Made by a program: the position numbers and the translations under genes. A stretch of 64,000 bases of DNA from an uncultured Bacteroidales bacterium (lineage in GTDB: Bacteria > Bacteroidota > Bacteroidia > Bacteroidales > UBA932), in assembly GCA_944325435.1 (NCBI GenBank), contig CALVAC010000004.1, positions 62,001-126,000 of the forward strand, in the 5' to 3' direction. The notes under the pieces were generated by a model, which ran no database searches, was not told where the DNA came from, and worked only from the letters and a program-made list of their open reading frames with translations. The first letter of the stretch is position 1, and every line of letters begins with the position of its first letter. This document shows, piece by piece, positions 35,601-44,661 of this stretch.

Positions 35601-36708
35601 TGGAGGTAACATGACAGTGACTGTCGCCAATGATGGAAAGCCGATTCCCCAGGAGCGGCGTACCGAGATTTTCAAGCCGTTCGTACAGTTCAGCGAGGAT
35701 CCGGGATATTCCGGAAGTTTCGGCATCGGGCTTTCTTTCGCGAGGATGCTCGCGGAGCTTCACGGCGGATCTCTTGTCCTTGCCGATGGCAGGAAGACAG
35801 CCTTTGTACTTACGCTTCCGCTCAAGAGTCTCCGGGACAGGCAGCCGGAGCAGCCAGAGGAGGGGACCCTACCGGATGATGCTGACAGGAGCCTGCCTCT
35901 GCTGCTTCTTGTGGAAGACAACTATGATCTCCAGGCATATCTGAAAAGAAAACTTTCCGTCAGGTACAATGTCATCACTGCGGATTCGGGAGAGAAGGCA
36001 CTGTCGCTCATAGGGAAGCATAAGGTGGATATGATACTGACCGATATAGTGCTGCAGGGTATGGATGGGGTGGAGCTGTGCCGTAGGGTGAGCAGGGATA
36101 TGGAGACATCGCATATTCCCGTGATAGTGCTTTCCGCGATATCATCTGTGGATGTCAAGGTAAGGGCGATGGAGAGCGGGGCTGTCAACTATATAGAGAA
36201 GCCTTTTACGATGGATTATCTTATGGCGTGTATCTCCGGAGTGCTGGACAAGCGCAGGCAGCTCAAGGAGGCATTGAGAAACGAGCCGGCCTCGGTCGTG
36301 GATATGGCTCCGTTCAATCTAGTGAGCCGTGATGAGGCTTTTCTGAAACGGCTGGAGGCTGTTGTGGGCGAGAACATGTCCAATTCTTCCTTCTCGGTGG
36401 CCCGGCTCGAGGATGCGATGTATATGAGCCGGAGTTCTCTGACGAGGAAGATGAAAGGTCTGCTGAACACAACGCCGGTGGAATATCTGCGTGCACGGCG
36501 GCTGTCGGTTGCGGCAGAAATGCTCAAGTCGGGCAAATACCATATAAATGAAGTATGCTATGCGGTGGGGTTCGCCTCCCCGTCCTATTTTGCAAAATGT
36601 TTCAGGGCAATGTATGGCAAGCTGCCTGGAGAATATGCGGAGACATCCGGACCGGATGCTGTTGAAGGCGATGACAAAAGCATCTCGCCAAAAGATGATA
36701 CAAACTAA
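32698..36708 (+). CDS. Hybrid two-component system regulator (HTCS)
   Basis: This 1,336-residue inner-membrane sensor and transcription factor controls glycan genes. After a signal peptide come about 14 periplasmic propeller-type repeats (for example FVWIGTYKGLNRYDG, GDGNVWIATERKGLFLY, DNGNLWLSSDRGLVRFD). A Y_Y_Y-like sandwich, one membrane helix near 781-803, a HisKA domain with phosphorylatable His in SNIVHEIKTPLTLI (about 836), an HATPase (NLLHNAVKYA, FGIGLSFARML), a receiver domain with Asp in MILTDIVLQ (about 1116) and an AraC-type helix-turn-helix (VARLEDAMYMSRSSLTRKMK; INEVCYAVGFASPSYFAKCF) follow. Such proteins bind a signature oligosaccharide and activate the adjacent operon, which here starts 134 bases downstream. 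Confidence 0.95.
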   Translation: MKHPLTILAASLSLALSVSLHAAPASYGDRYRFTHIDRSWGLSYNAVKCMAQDSRGFVWIGTYKGLNRYDGVRIKSYDRLDMGVDSDYINVLAEDSAGNILIGTDNGIVIYDYVLDDFRRPAGSDILDDRVYDICMDSDGTMWIGSRSQGLFRYDSGTDELSAATVIREDGSVLDNVYRIAIDSNDRMYMASYCDNIYCMDIGAVSAPVRLVVECPDFFEGDDVEGLCVSPRADYLVYVASKRHGLCEVNTMTGKVKMLHAISADSRPVGLDIGGKDLWLSTTSGLVRYDIAVGSCSALRQDSNDRFSLSDDYVNCVLIDDRDGLWVGTAYHGVNYHGVHQDLFGKFYRTDDGESLEGSEVCDFAQDGDGNVWIATERKGLFLYCPETDRLTAYRLPIRLDHINALYCDGDWLWLGYHNGICRMNRRDRSVVSYPHFSVSDVDVDNRVLDIFMSSDGLLYVCTSIGMMKYDSALDSFCKVECLGDGAIEHVLEDGRGTIWVASYSSGVYAYDRFADRVAGHWCVRDGDGSIPEMTSSVCIDEDGQVWIVGFGSGFFRYDQKKKDFDAYDRAGYPALPTDIFFSALPDDNGNLWLSSDRGLVRFDRNTGSVAVYNVLSGILDDDFRKSCIRLGDGSMLFGSSDGFIRFSPGDFRTDLQPVEVSVTDFLVGDMAVVPSESGPVDRNIDIAGHVRLEADSNSFGFRLASHISGSLAGGSVKCMLAGYDSLMVDVPSNMEVYWYNIPPGDYVFKVVSSGQNGLTTAAHKDIRVEILPEFWQSRTGIALIVAMSIAVCVAVFIMIYMRMEQRHRSAQEEMERRKEKEMLQEKMSFFSNIVHEIKTPLTLIRTPLQNIMASGVPAYMKEELAIIANSTDCLDRLVKELLDFIRIEKHGYVLEYRNIDVIDRINYMLFNFSETVKNRNLRMTFSHGMDRLEVAVDPKALDKILNNLLHNAVKYAGSWISLTVEAAGGNMTVTVANDGKPIPQERRTEIFKPFVQFSEDPGYSGSFGIGLSFARMLAELHGGSLVLADGRKTAFVLTLPLKSLRDRQPEQPEEGTLPDDADRSLPLLLLVEDNYDLQAYLKRKLSVRYNVITADSGEKALSLIGKHKVDMILTDIVLQGMDGVELCRRVSRDMETSHIPVIVLSAISSVDVKVRAMESGAVNYIEKPFTMDYLMACISGVLDKRRQLKEALRNEPASVVDMAPFNLVSRDEAFLKRLEAVVGENMSNSSFSVARLEDAMYMSRSSLTRKMKGLLNTTPVEYLRARRLSVAAEMLKSGKYHINEVCYAVGFASPSYFAKCFRAMYGKLPGEYAETSGPDAVEGDDKSISPKDDTN

Positions 36709-36725
36709 TCTGCCGCTTGGAAACA

Positions 36726-36758
36726 TTGCTGTATTCGCCGGGACAAGTGTTACATTTG
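36726..36758 (+). promoter_or_regulatory. Promoter of the large glycan locus
   Basis: TTG (36726-36728), a 22-base gap and TACATTTG (36751-36758). The gap is slightly longer than usual. The predicted start is near 36765, about 78 bases before the first gene. It is the best promoter match seen between the HTCS gene and the first locus gene. I did not search every later gap. Confidence 0.55.
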
Positions 36759-36842
36759 TCTTAGAAGCCGGACAGAGAACCGGATTGTTTAACCGCAAAG
36801 GCCTGTGGAGGAATTGCAGGCTGAAGATAACACTGAGACGAG

Positions 36843-39800
36843 ATGAAATTGAGATTGGCGTTGACCATCGTATCGGCAGCCCTGGCTGCCCAGGTATGCC
36901 TTTGGGCTGACAATACAGCGGAAGACACTACCGGTGTACAGCACGGGCCGGTGAAGATGTGGGAAGGGACAGTGGAACTCCCGACCTACAGGGTGAACGC
37001 ACCGGAGAAGGCTCCATTGTTTGAAAGGGATTTCGCTTATCAGAGGGCGAAGAGAAGTGTCTATCCATATCCTATGAATGACAATCCAACGGATGTCAGG
37101 GTGGATTCTCTGCACAGAGCCGTGTTTCTCGAGAATGACTGGTTGAAGGTATGTATTCTTCCGGACATAGGAGGGAGACTTTTCTATGCGACCGACAAGA
37201 CCAACGGATACGAGATATTCTATCGCCAGCATGTTATAAAGCCAGCCAATGTCGGGATGCTCGGGGCGTGGATAAGTGGCGGTGTGGAATGGAATGTGTT
37301 CCATCATCACAGGGCCACGAGCCAGTATCCTATAGATTACCGTATGGTGGACAACGGGGATGGCAGCAAGACCGTATGGGTGGGTGAAGTGGAGAGAAGA
37401 CACAGGATGAGCTGGGCGATAGGCATGACCCTGTATCCTGACAGGTCATATATTGAAGTTACCGGACGCTTTTTCAACAATACTCCTGACCGTAATTCAA
37501 TGCTCCACTGGAACAATGTGGCCACGCACGCCAACGAGGACTACAGGATAATATTCCCGGAGAACACGGAGTTCGGCACCTACCATCACAAGAACAGTTT
37601 CCTGAGGTGGCCTGTCGCTGACGGCCCGTATTGCGGCAATCCGGACTATGAAGGCAAGGATGTGAGCTGGTGGAAGAATCTCCCTGCTCTCACCGGAGGT
37701 TCCGTGTTCGTATATGACCTCAAGGATGACTTTATCGGAGGATATGACTACGGACGGGATGCGGGCACGATGCTGGCGGCAGACCATCACATAAACAAAG
37801 GCGGGAAGTTCTGGACCTGGGGCAATATGAACTATGGACATGCCTGGGACTGCGAGACCCTGACTGATTCAGATGGACCGTATGTGGAGCTGATGACAGG
37901 TGCATATTCGGACAACCAGCCCGACTACTGCTGGATCAACCCGTACGAGACGAAGGAGTTCACCGCATGGTGGTACGGCATACGGGATCTGGACAATGTC
38001 AACAGGGGTAACAGGGAGGCTACGGTCAATATGGACATATTTCCGGATGGAACGATACATATAGCCGCCAATGTGACTTCAGTGCGGAACGGCGCAAGGG
38101 TTATGGTGTCCGGAAAGGATGGGAAAGTGCTGTATGACAGGAGTGCGGATATGGCCCCGGACCGACCTTTCTCTGACAGTTTCAAGGTCTCTGCCGAAGA
38201 TGTCGCGGAACCATCAGAGGTGACGATGACCCTCTGCTCTGCTGACGGGGAGGAACTTATCAGTTATCATCCGTACAGCCTTGACAGGACGGCGCCTGTA
38301 CCGGAACCGGTAGTCCCTCTCGATCCGGATCCGGGAAGTATAGACAATATCGAGGAACTTTATTATCTCGGTATGAGAAACCTGCAGTTCCATCAGGCCC
38401 ATGTTGATCCGAACATCTATTTCAGTGAAGTCCTCAGGCGCGATCCTGGTGATGTCCGCTCCAATACACAGCTCGGGATATATTACCGTAGGAACGGGGA
38501 CTTTGAAAGGGCTAAAATGCATCTCCGGAAAGCGCTCGAAAGGCAGACGGCCAGCTATACCAGACCGGAAGACGGGGAGTCCATGTACAATCTCGGACTT
38601 GTGCTCAAGGCGGAAGGATGTTATGATGCGGCAGTTGATACTCTCTACAGGGCCGCATGGGACTATGAATATGCTTCAGCCTCATATTTCCAGCTGGCGC
38701 AGATATCTTCCATTGCAGGAGACCGTAACAAGGCCATGCAGCAGGTTGAGATGTCCATTTCCTATAACGGGATGAATATAGATGCCATGAATCTGCATAC
38801 CACCCTGTTGAGATATTCCGGCAGGAATGATGAAGCTGTGGGGCAGGCATCCGAGGTGCTTTCCCTCGACCCTCTGAACTATTATGCGATGCGTGAGCTT
38901 GTCCTGCTCGGCAGGGAGTCGCAGGACAGTCTTGCCGAGCTCCTCAGAGGCGACAGCGAGTCATATATCGAGCTTGCGCTGTATTATCTCAACAATGGTT
39001 TTGCCGGGGATGCGGAATCTGTCCTTCTGGCATCAGAAGCAGTCTCTCCTTATCCGACGGCAGAATATTATCTCGGTTATCTGGCAGATGCTGCCGGAGA
39101 CAGAACAGAAGCGGAGAAATGGTTTGCAAAGGCTCAAGCCGGAGATACCGGCTATGTATTCCCGTTCAGGTCCGAGACCGTGAAAGTCTATGAGAAAGCC
39201 CTGGAGTACAATCCGCAGAGTGCGGTCACATGGTATTATCTGGGCAATCTGTATTATCACAGACGGCCGGACAAGGCTCTTGATTCGTGGATGAAAGCGG
39301 TGGAGCTTGAGCCGGATTTCGCAATGGCACTCCGGAACATAGGCTGGTACTGGAGATTCAAGGATGAATACACCGGGAACAAGGATATGGAGGACTACAT
39401 CAGGGCAGCGGACTTCTACAGGAAAGCCATAGCTGCGGACAAGGATGGCAATGCCATTTTCCTGGCCGAATGCGATGAGATTCTCGAACAGGTCAATGCT
39501 CCTCTTGAAGACAGGTACAGTCTTTTTGAAGGACGGGAGGGCCTTTACGGAAGGCGCTACGATTCCGAGACCAGGGCGATAAGGCTCAGAATTCTGCTCG
39601 GAGAGTACGAACAGGTACTGGAACCTCTTCTGACACGGTTCTATCCGAGACGGGAACATATCGAGGACCTGCATGACATCTATGTGGATGCCTGCCTGCT
39701 GTCCGGATTGAAAGCCTGGTCCGACGGAGATGATGCAAAAGCTCTCAGGTATATGCTTATGATGAATGATTATCCTGAAAACCAGGGATATGCACATCTT

Positions 39801-40241
39801 GAGTATTATGCGCGGGATGCGCAGGTCTATTATAATATCGGGCTTGCATACGAGAAGACAGGTGATATGGACAGTGCCATGGAATATTACAGGAAGGCTG
39901 CCGGAGTTGAGGTGAAACCTGCAGACGGAATGTATAACTACGAAAAGACTCTGGCCATGCGCAGGCTCGGGGCAGATGAGAGCGAGATACGCACTATCCT
40001 TGAATCTACGCTTGAGTATGCACAGGCCAGTGTCACGGACAGTGTGGACCGGTTTTTCGAGAGCTTTGACTATGGCCCGTGGCCCGAAGACATCAATACC
40101 AGGGCATGGTACACACAGGGTATAGTCTACAAGGCTTTAGGCAAGGAGCGCAAGGCAGGGCAATGCTTTATGGAGGCTCTCGAAGAACGTAACGGTAACC
40201 TCTGGGCCAACTATTATCTCGGGAATATACCGATGGATTGA
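36843..40241 (+). CDS. DUF5107 protein with C-terminal TPR repeats
   Basis: The 1,132-residue secreted protein has a signal peptide (MKLRLALTIVSAALAAQVCL), then a mutarotase-like beta domain of the DUF5107 type spanning about residues 60-380 (LKVCILPDIGGRLFYATDKT; EWNVFHHHR; WTWGNMNYGHAWD). It ends with a long array of TPR repeats (about 500-1130; for example YYRRNGDFERAKMHLRKAL, TWYYLGNLYYHRRPDKALD). The His-rich and acidic loops of the first domain could form an active site, but no reaction is established that I know of. Because it is the first gene of the locus it is likely central to its use. It may be periplasmic. Confidence 0.75.
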   Translation: MKLRLALTIVSAALAAQVCLWADNTAEDTTGVQHGPVKMWEGTVELPTYRVNAPEKAPLFERDFAYQRAKRSVYPYPMNDNPTDVRVDSLHRAVFLENDWLKVCILPDIGGRLFYATDKTNGYEIFYRQHVIKPANVGMLGAWISGGVEWNVFHHHRATSQYPIDYRMVDNGDGSKTVWVGEVERRHRMSWAIGMTLYPDRSYIEVTGRFFNNTPDRNSMLHWNNVATHANEDYRIIFPENTEFGTYHHKNSFLRWPVADGPYCGNPDYEGKDVSWWKNLPALTGGSVFVYDLKDDFIGGYDYGRDAGTMLAADHHINKGGKFWTWGNMNYGHAWDCETLTDSDGPYVELMTGAYSDNQPDYCWINPYETKEFTAWWYGIRDLDNVNRGNREATVNMDIFPDGTIHIAANVTSVRNGARVMVSGKDGKVLYDRSADMAPDRPFSDSFKVSAEDVAEPSEVTMTLCSADGEELISYHPYSLDRTAPVPEPVVPLDPDPGSIDNIEELYYLGMRNLQFHQAHVDPNIYFSEVLRRDPGDVRSNTQLGIYYRRNGDFERAKMHLRKALERQTASYTRPEDGESMYNLGLVLKAEGCYDAAVDTLYRAAWDYEYASASYFQLAQISSIAGDRNKAMQQVEMSISYNGMNIDAMNLHTTLLRYSGRNDEAVGQASEVLSLDPLNYYAMRELVLLGRESQDSLAELLRGDSESYIELALYYLNNGFAGDAESVLLASEAVSPYPTAEYYLGYLADAAGDRTEAEKWFAKAQAGDTGYVFPFRSETVKVYEKALEYNPQSAVTWYYLGNLYYHRRPDKALDSWMKAVELEPDFAMALRNIGWYWRFKDEYTGNKDMEDYIRAADFYRKAIAADKDGNAIFLAECDEILEQVNAPLEDRYSLFEGREGLYGRRYDSETRAIRLRILLGEYEQVLEPLLTRFYPRREHIEDLHDIYVDACLLSGLKAWSDGDDAKALRYMLMMNDYPENQGYAHLEYYARDAQVYYNIGLAYEKTGDMDSAMEYYRKAAGVEVKPADGMYNYEKTLAMRRLGADESEIRTILESTLEYAQASVTDSVDRFFESFDYGPWPEDINTRAWYTQGIVYKALGKERKAGQCFMEALEERNGNLWANYYLGNIPMD

Positions 40242-40257
40242 AAATCATAAAAATGCA

Positions 40258-42300
40258 ATGTCTATGTTCAAGCGGCATATAATATTGTCAGGCCTGGCTC
40301 TCCTGCTGTCGGCCGGTGTGGATGCGAAGATTTTCAGGCAGGAAGCGGGGAATCTTGTCTTTGCAATCGGACAAGACGCGACAGGTGCCTCATTTGCCGT
40401 CAAGGGACATGAGTCTGACGCATCGGAGGATTCTGAATTCTGGAGACTTATCCTTGATGATGGCTTGCGCAGGGAGATACCTGTCATCTCTACGGACCAG
40501 ACCGGAAAGGTAAGTATGGAAGGAGATGGACTGGTCATCAGGTACGGGAGCCTTGTGTCCGAATATGGAGATACATATCCCGTTTCGTTTACGGTCAATG
40601 TACGTAAGGAGGATGGTCTTTTGAAATTCTCTGCAGAAATTGAAAACAATACGGAAAATGTCAGGGTCAACGAATGCTTCTGCCCGATGGCTGATTTCAA
40701 CGCCATATCTGGAGACAAGTCAGAAGATGTGCTGTATTGGCCTCAGGGACCGGGCGAACGCTATGTCAATCCGTGGAAACTGCTTGAAGACAAGGCCCCG
40801 TATTATTATGCCCATGATGAATATGAGACTTATATGAATCTTGTATATCCCCGTGCATCGATGAGCTGGTATGGTGTCGAGTCAGGTGACAAGTTTCTGT
40901 ATTTTGCCAGATATGACAAGGATATGAGACAGTGTCTTCTCAGCATAAGACACCGGATAGACGATACCAATCTGACATTTACGGTGGACCATTTCCCGAT
41001 GGCGAGGTCTGGAGAAAAGGTAGATGTTCCGGCTTCAGTCATTGGAGTGATAGATGGAGATTGGAGAGATGGGGCGGACATCTACAGGGCATGGGCTGAT
41101 TCGAGTTTCTACAAGGCACCGGAAGTGGCTCCATGGGTCAGAAGAATGACGGGGTTCCAGAGAATCATAATGCGTTCACAGTACGGCCTGGACTATTATA
41201 AGGCAGAGGATCTGCCGGCAATGTATGAAGCTGGGGCGAAATATGGTATCCGCACGCTTTTCCTGTTCGGCTGGTGGAAAGGAGGGATGGACCGGGATTA
41301 TCCGTATTACGATGAACCGTATCCCGGAGCGTTCAAGGAGCTTGGGGACAATATCCGCAAGGTGCAGGAAATGGGCGGGAGAGTGATACTGGAATGCAAC
41401 TGCCATTTCCTCGATCCGCAGGTGGATTATTACAGCAAGTTCGGCCATGAAGTGGAGATTCTTGACATAAACGGGGATCCTGTCCCGAAAAGTTTTGTCT
41501 ATCAAGGCCGGGGCGAATTGAGGGAGAAACTGGGAGCGAAACTGTTCTATCTTGCGTGTGCGGGGACTCAGAGATGGAGAAACCAGTTGATGAGCCAGCT
41601 CAGGCTTATGGACAGCATGGGGCCTGACTGCCTGTTCATAGACTGTTATGGATTCTGTCCGTACCAGCCTTGTTTTAACCACAGCCATGAACATGGCTAC
41701 AGGGTGGATGAAGAATGGAAGTACCATAGGATTTTTTTCAATGATGCAGTGCGGTTCTGCAATGATAATGGCCGGGTGCTTGCCACGGAGGGTGTCACGG
41801 ATCTTGCCGGAGCATACAACCAGTTCCTTCATGGGAATATCGGTGCTGATTTCAAGATAAAGAGCAATGCATATCCGCAGATGTTCCGTTATACATTCCC
41901 GGAGGTAATCACGACCGTGAGGAACATATACTCATCTCAGGGCGACTATGAGCGTCAGTTCAGGAATGCCCTGACAATGGGTATGAGGCTCGATGCCCAA
42001 CTGTGGGTATGCAGGGCGGATATAAGCAGGGATCCGGCATACGCAAAGGCTGTAGGTGAGTACACGGCCCTGCTTGACAGGTACGGGGAATTCTTCTATG
42101 ATGGGAAATTTACCGTGATAGACCGGTCCGAACTGCCATACAATATCAAACGCACGGAATGGTATAGCAAGGATGGCAGCAAGGTTATGAGGGTTCTGTA
42201 CAATTCCACCGGCAGGACAATATCGGAATACTGTGGAGTGACTCTCGGTCCGGGAGAGATAAGGTTCGATATATTCAATGCGGATGATTATTGCAGGTAA
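40258..42300 (+). CDS. DUF6259-type putative glycoside hydrolase
   Basis: This 680-residue protein has a signal peptide, an N-terminal beta-sandwich (about 25-290) and a TIM-barrel-like region (about 290-580). The barrel shows FLFGWWKGGMDRDYPYYD, GGRVILECNCHFLDPQ, MGPDCLFIDCYGFC and GRVLATEGVTDLAG, a strand pattern like clan GH-D or GH-101-type enzymes. IDC and ATEGV place acids at strand ends where catalytic groups usually sit. I associate it with DUF6259 but cannot name the activity. Its stop overlaps the next start (TAATG at 42298-42302). Confidence 0.6.
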   Translation: MSMFKRHIILSGLALLLSAGVDAKIFRQEAGNLVFAIGQDATGASFAVKGHESDASEDSEFWRLILDDGLRREIPVISTDQTGKVSMEGDGLVIRYGSLVSEYGDTYPVSFTVNVRKEDGLLKFSAEIENNTENVRVNECFCPMADFNAISGDKSEDVLYWPQGPGERYVNPWKLLEDKAPYYYAHDEYETYMNLVYPRASMSWYGVESGDKFLYFARYDKDMRQCLLSIRHRIDDTNLTFTVDHFPMARSGEKVDVPASVIGVIDGDWRDGADIYRAWADSSFYKAPEVAPWVRRMTGFQRIIMRSQYGLDYYKAEDLPAMYEAGAKYGIRTLFLFGWWKGGMDRDYPYYDEPYPGAFKELGDNIRKVQEMGGRVILECNCHFLDPQVDYYSKFGHEVEILDINGDPVPKSFVYQGRGELREKLGAKLFYLACAGTQRWRNQLMSQLRLMDSMGPDCLFIDCYGFCPYQPCFNHSHEHGYRVDEEWKYHRIFFNDAVRFCNDNGRVLATEGVTDLAGAYNQFLHGNIGADFKIKSNAYPQMFRYTFPEVITTVRNIYSSQGDYERQFRNALTMGMRLDAQLWVCRADISRDPAYAKAVGEYTALLDRYGEFFYDGKFTVIDRSELPYNIKRTEWYSKDGSKVMRVLYNSTGRTISEYCGVTLGPGEIRFDIFNADDYCR

Positions 42301-44633
42301 TGGGAAAAGATCTTTCATATCTGTGCCTGAAGGTCTGGATGATGGCGGTCCTGTCGCTTTCTGCGGGGCCCGTGTCGTATGCAGTGGATAGACAGGCTCC
42401 TGAAAACGATGAGTTCGATGTATTCCTCCTGATAGGGCAGTCGAACATGGCTGGAAGGGGCTGGCTCTTCCCTGATGACACTGCGGTGATGGAGGGCGTA
42501 TTCATTCTTAATGACAGGGATGAGGTCGTCCCCGCTACCGAACCGCTGAACAGATTTTCCTCGGTCAGGAAGAGACTCTCGCTGCAGAAGATGAATATCG
42601 GCGGGTCGTTCGGAAGGTCGATACATAAGCATACCGGCAGGAAGGTCCTGCTTGTCGTGAATGCACGGAGCGGGACATCTGCCCGTCTGTGGAGACCGGG
42701 AGCTCCGGGGATAACGGCCAAAGAGGGAGATGATGATCTTCTCATGGACGGGCAGAAATTCCCTCCGTTGTACGATGAGGCTGTCAGACGTACCAGGAAA
42801 GCCTGCCGCTATGGACAGCTGAAGGCTATCCTTTTCCATCAGGGAGAGGCGGATGCCTATCCGAAATATGCTCCGCAGTGGCCGGGAAAGGTGGCTGATA
42901 TCGCAGAATCGCTGAGAAAGGACCTTGGGGCCGATGTCCCGTTCATTGTCGGAGAGGTGAGCTACCATATCCCGAATTCAGCCGTCATCAACCCTTATAT
43001 TCGTGACATATCATATGTGGTGCCTGACAGCGGATGGGTAAGTGCGGAAGGTTGCAATGCCAACAGGGACAGTATCCATTTCAGCCGTCAGGGTGTGACC
43101 TTGCTTGGCGAGCGGTATGCAGAAAAGGTTTTGGAAATGGTCTATGGGCAGGACATATACGCGGAGGAGGACAGCACCGTAACTGCACCGGAAGGTATGT
43201 ACACTATATCGGATTTTGACCGTACAGTTGTGGATTTCGATGGAGAGGAGACATATTGCGTGACCTTGAATCCTGTAAAGGATACGGTCAATACATCAGG
43301 AATATGCGGCAAAGCCGTATCGTCCAGGCGGAGGGCGGCTGCGGTATCCTGTTCCCTGACAAGACCTGTGGATTTCACGCGGAGTACGGAAATCCGCCTC
43401 AAAGTGATTTCTCCTGATGCAGGAGAGAAAGTGTTCCTGTCCCTGTCTCCGTCAAGGCCGCGTCCGCAGGCGGCACCTGTGACATTGTCGTGCGAGACTT
43501 CATCTGGCAAGGTATGGGAAGAACTTGTCTTTGACTGCTCCGAGGTCGCTGAAACAGGTTGCAATTATTATCAGAGACTTACTGTAACCTTCGGTTCCGG
43601 TTCGGGCAAAAGGAAGGACTGGTATTTTGATGACCTGATGATTCCGGATGATGACCTGTCCGGACTTTCCCTGTTCAGGAGGATAGCCGAACCGATGTTG
43701 CCTGACCCTTCTGTGCCTTGGATGAGCAATTCCATCGCCAACCCTGATTTCCTTACGCCAGAAGAGTCCCCGGATGGGAACTGGTGGCTGTTCGTACGGG
43801 GAGGGGATGGCTCACGTTCGCATCTTGGCATATATACCCAGGATACGGCAGACTTCAATCCTGCAGGGCCATGGACTTATTATGAGGGCAATCCTGTCAT
43901 ACCGGCCGGCTGGTACGGGGAGGAGGATTGGCAGCAGGCTATTGACCAGTGTCCGGTAATGGGCGATGATGGCAGGCTCTATCTGTTTTACAAAGGGATA
44001 AGCAGGGACAGGAAAAATACGGTCCTGGTGGCAGTCTCGGATGATGGCCTTGCATACACCAGACAGGATTCTCCGTGGAAAGAGGATTGCGGAGTGGCGG
44101 ATGTGGTCAAGTCGGAGGGGAAGTATTATCTTTATGTGTCACGCAGAGTCTATGTGTCCGACAATCCGTTGGATGGCAGAGATGCGGAGATGTATTGGAC
44201 TCTGGAGAAAGGGACAGGCCCGTCGAACTGCGACTGGTATTCCATTAACGGGCAGAAGATATTCCGTGTCTCCGGTTCTGACAAATGGTTTATGGCATAT
44301 CAGTGCGGTACATGCAATCCGGATTTCCCTGACAGGTTCCACATAGCCGTGTCGGATGATCTCATACATTGGGACAAGGTAGACAACGGAAGACCGTTCT
44401 TCACGAGGGGGGCAAGAGGCGAATGGGACCAGGGGGCGATATGGGCTCCGGCTGTATTTGAATATGATGGCAACCTGTATCTTTATTATGAAGGCTGGGG
44501 ACGCGAAGGCCATGTCCCTGACAGAGACAGGAAATATTTCCGTCCGGGGCATTCGCAGATAGGGATAGCCGTCTGCCCTGTGGATGAATTCCTGGAATGG
44601 TGCGGGCTTGATATGGAACCCGGAAAGAGATGA
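42300..44633 (+). CDS. Fusion of SASA-type esterase and five-bladed propeller hydrolase
   Basis: The 777-residue product joins two likely enzymes. The N-terminal part (about 35-280) is a sialate O-acetylesterase-type SGNH domain with nucleophile in LLIGQSNMAG (Ser48), ILFHQGEAD and the Asp-His pair in DSIHFS. A jelly-roll-like linker follows (about 290-455). The C-terminal part (about 480-770) is a GH43/GH32-clan-like propeller with WMSNSIANPDFL, DQCPVMGDDGRLYLFYKG, EDCGVADVVKSEGKYYLYVS and DQGAIWAPAVFEYDGNLYLYY, with acids in the positions used by that clan. It probably removes ester groups and a terminal sugar from the same glycan. The specificity is unknown. Confidence 0.78.
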   Translation: MGKDLSYLCLKVWMMAVLSLSAGPVSYAVDRQAPENDEFDVFLLIGQSNMAGRGWLFPDDTAVMEGVFILNDRDEVVPATEPLNRFSSVRKRLSLQKMNIGGSFGRSIHKHTGRKVLLVVNARSGTSARLWRPGAPGITAKEGDDDLLMDGQKFPPLYDEAVRRTRKACRYGQLKAILFHQGEADAYPKYAPQWPGKVADIAESLRKDLGADVPFIVGEVSYHIPNSAVINPYIRDISYVVPDSGWVSAEGCNANRDSIHFSRQGVTLLGERYAEKVLEMVYGQDIYAEEDSTVTAPEGMYTISDFDRTVVDFDGEETYCVTLNPVKDTVNTSGICGKAVSSRRRAAAVSCSLTRPVDFTRSTEIRLKVISPDAGEKVFLSLSPSRPRPQAAPVTLSCETSSGKVWEELVFDCSEVAETGCNYYQRLTVTFGSGSGKRKDWYFDDLMIPDDDLSGLSLFRRIAEPMLPDPSVPWMSNSIANPDFLTPEESPDGNWWLFVRGGDGSRSHLGIYTQDTADFNPAGPWTYYEGNPVIPAGWYGEEDWQQAIDQCPVMGDDGRLYLFYKGISRDRKNTVLVAVSDDGLAYTRQDSPWKEDCGVADVVKSEGKYYLYVSRRVYVSDNPLDGRDAEMYWTLEKGTGPSNCDWYSINGQKIFRVSGSDKWFMAYQCGTCNPDFPDRFHIAVSDDLIHWDKVDNGRPFFTRGARGEWDQGAIWAPAVFEYDGNLYLYYEGWGREGHVPDRDRKYFRPGHSQIGIAVCPVDEFLEWCGLDMEPGKR

Positions 44634-44661
44634 AAATGTTGAACAATTTTATAATATGGTC

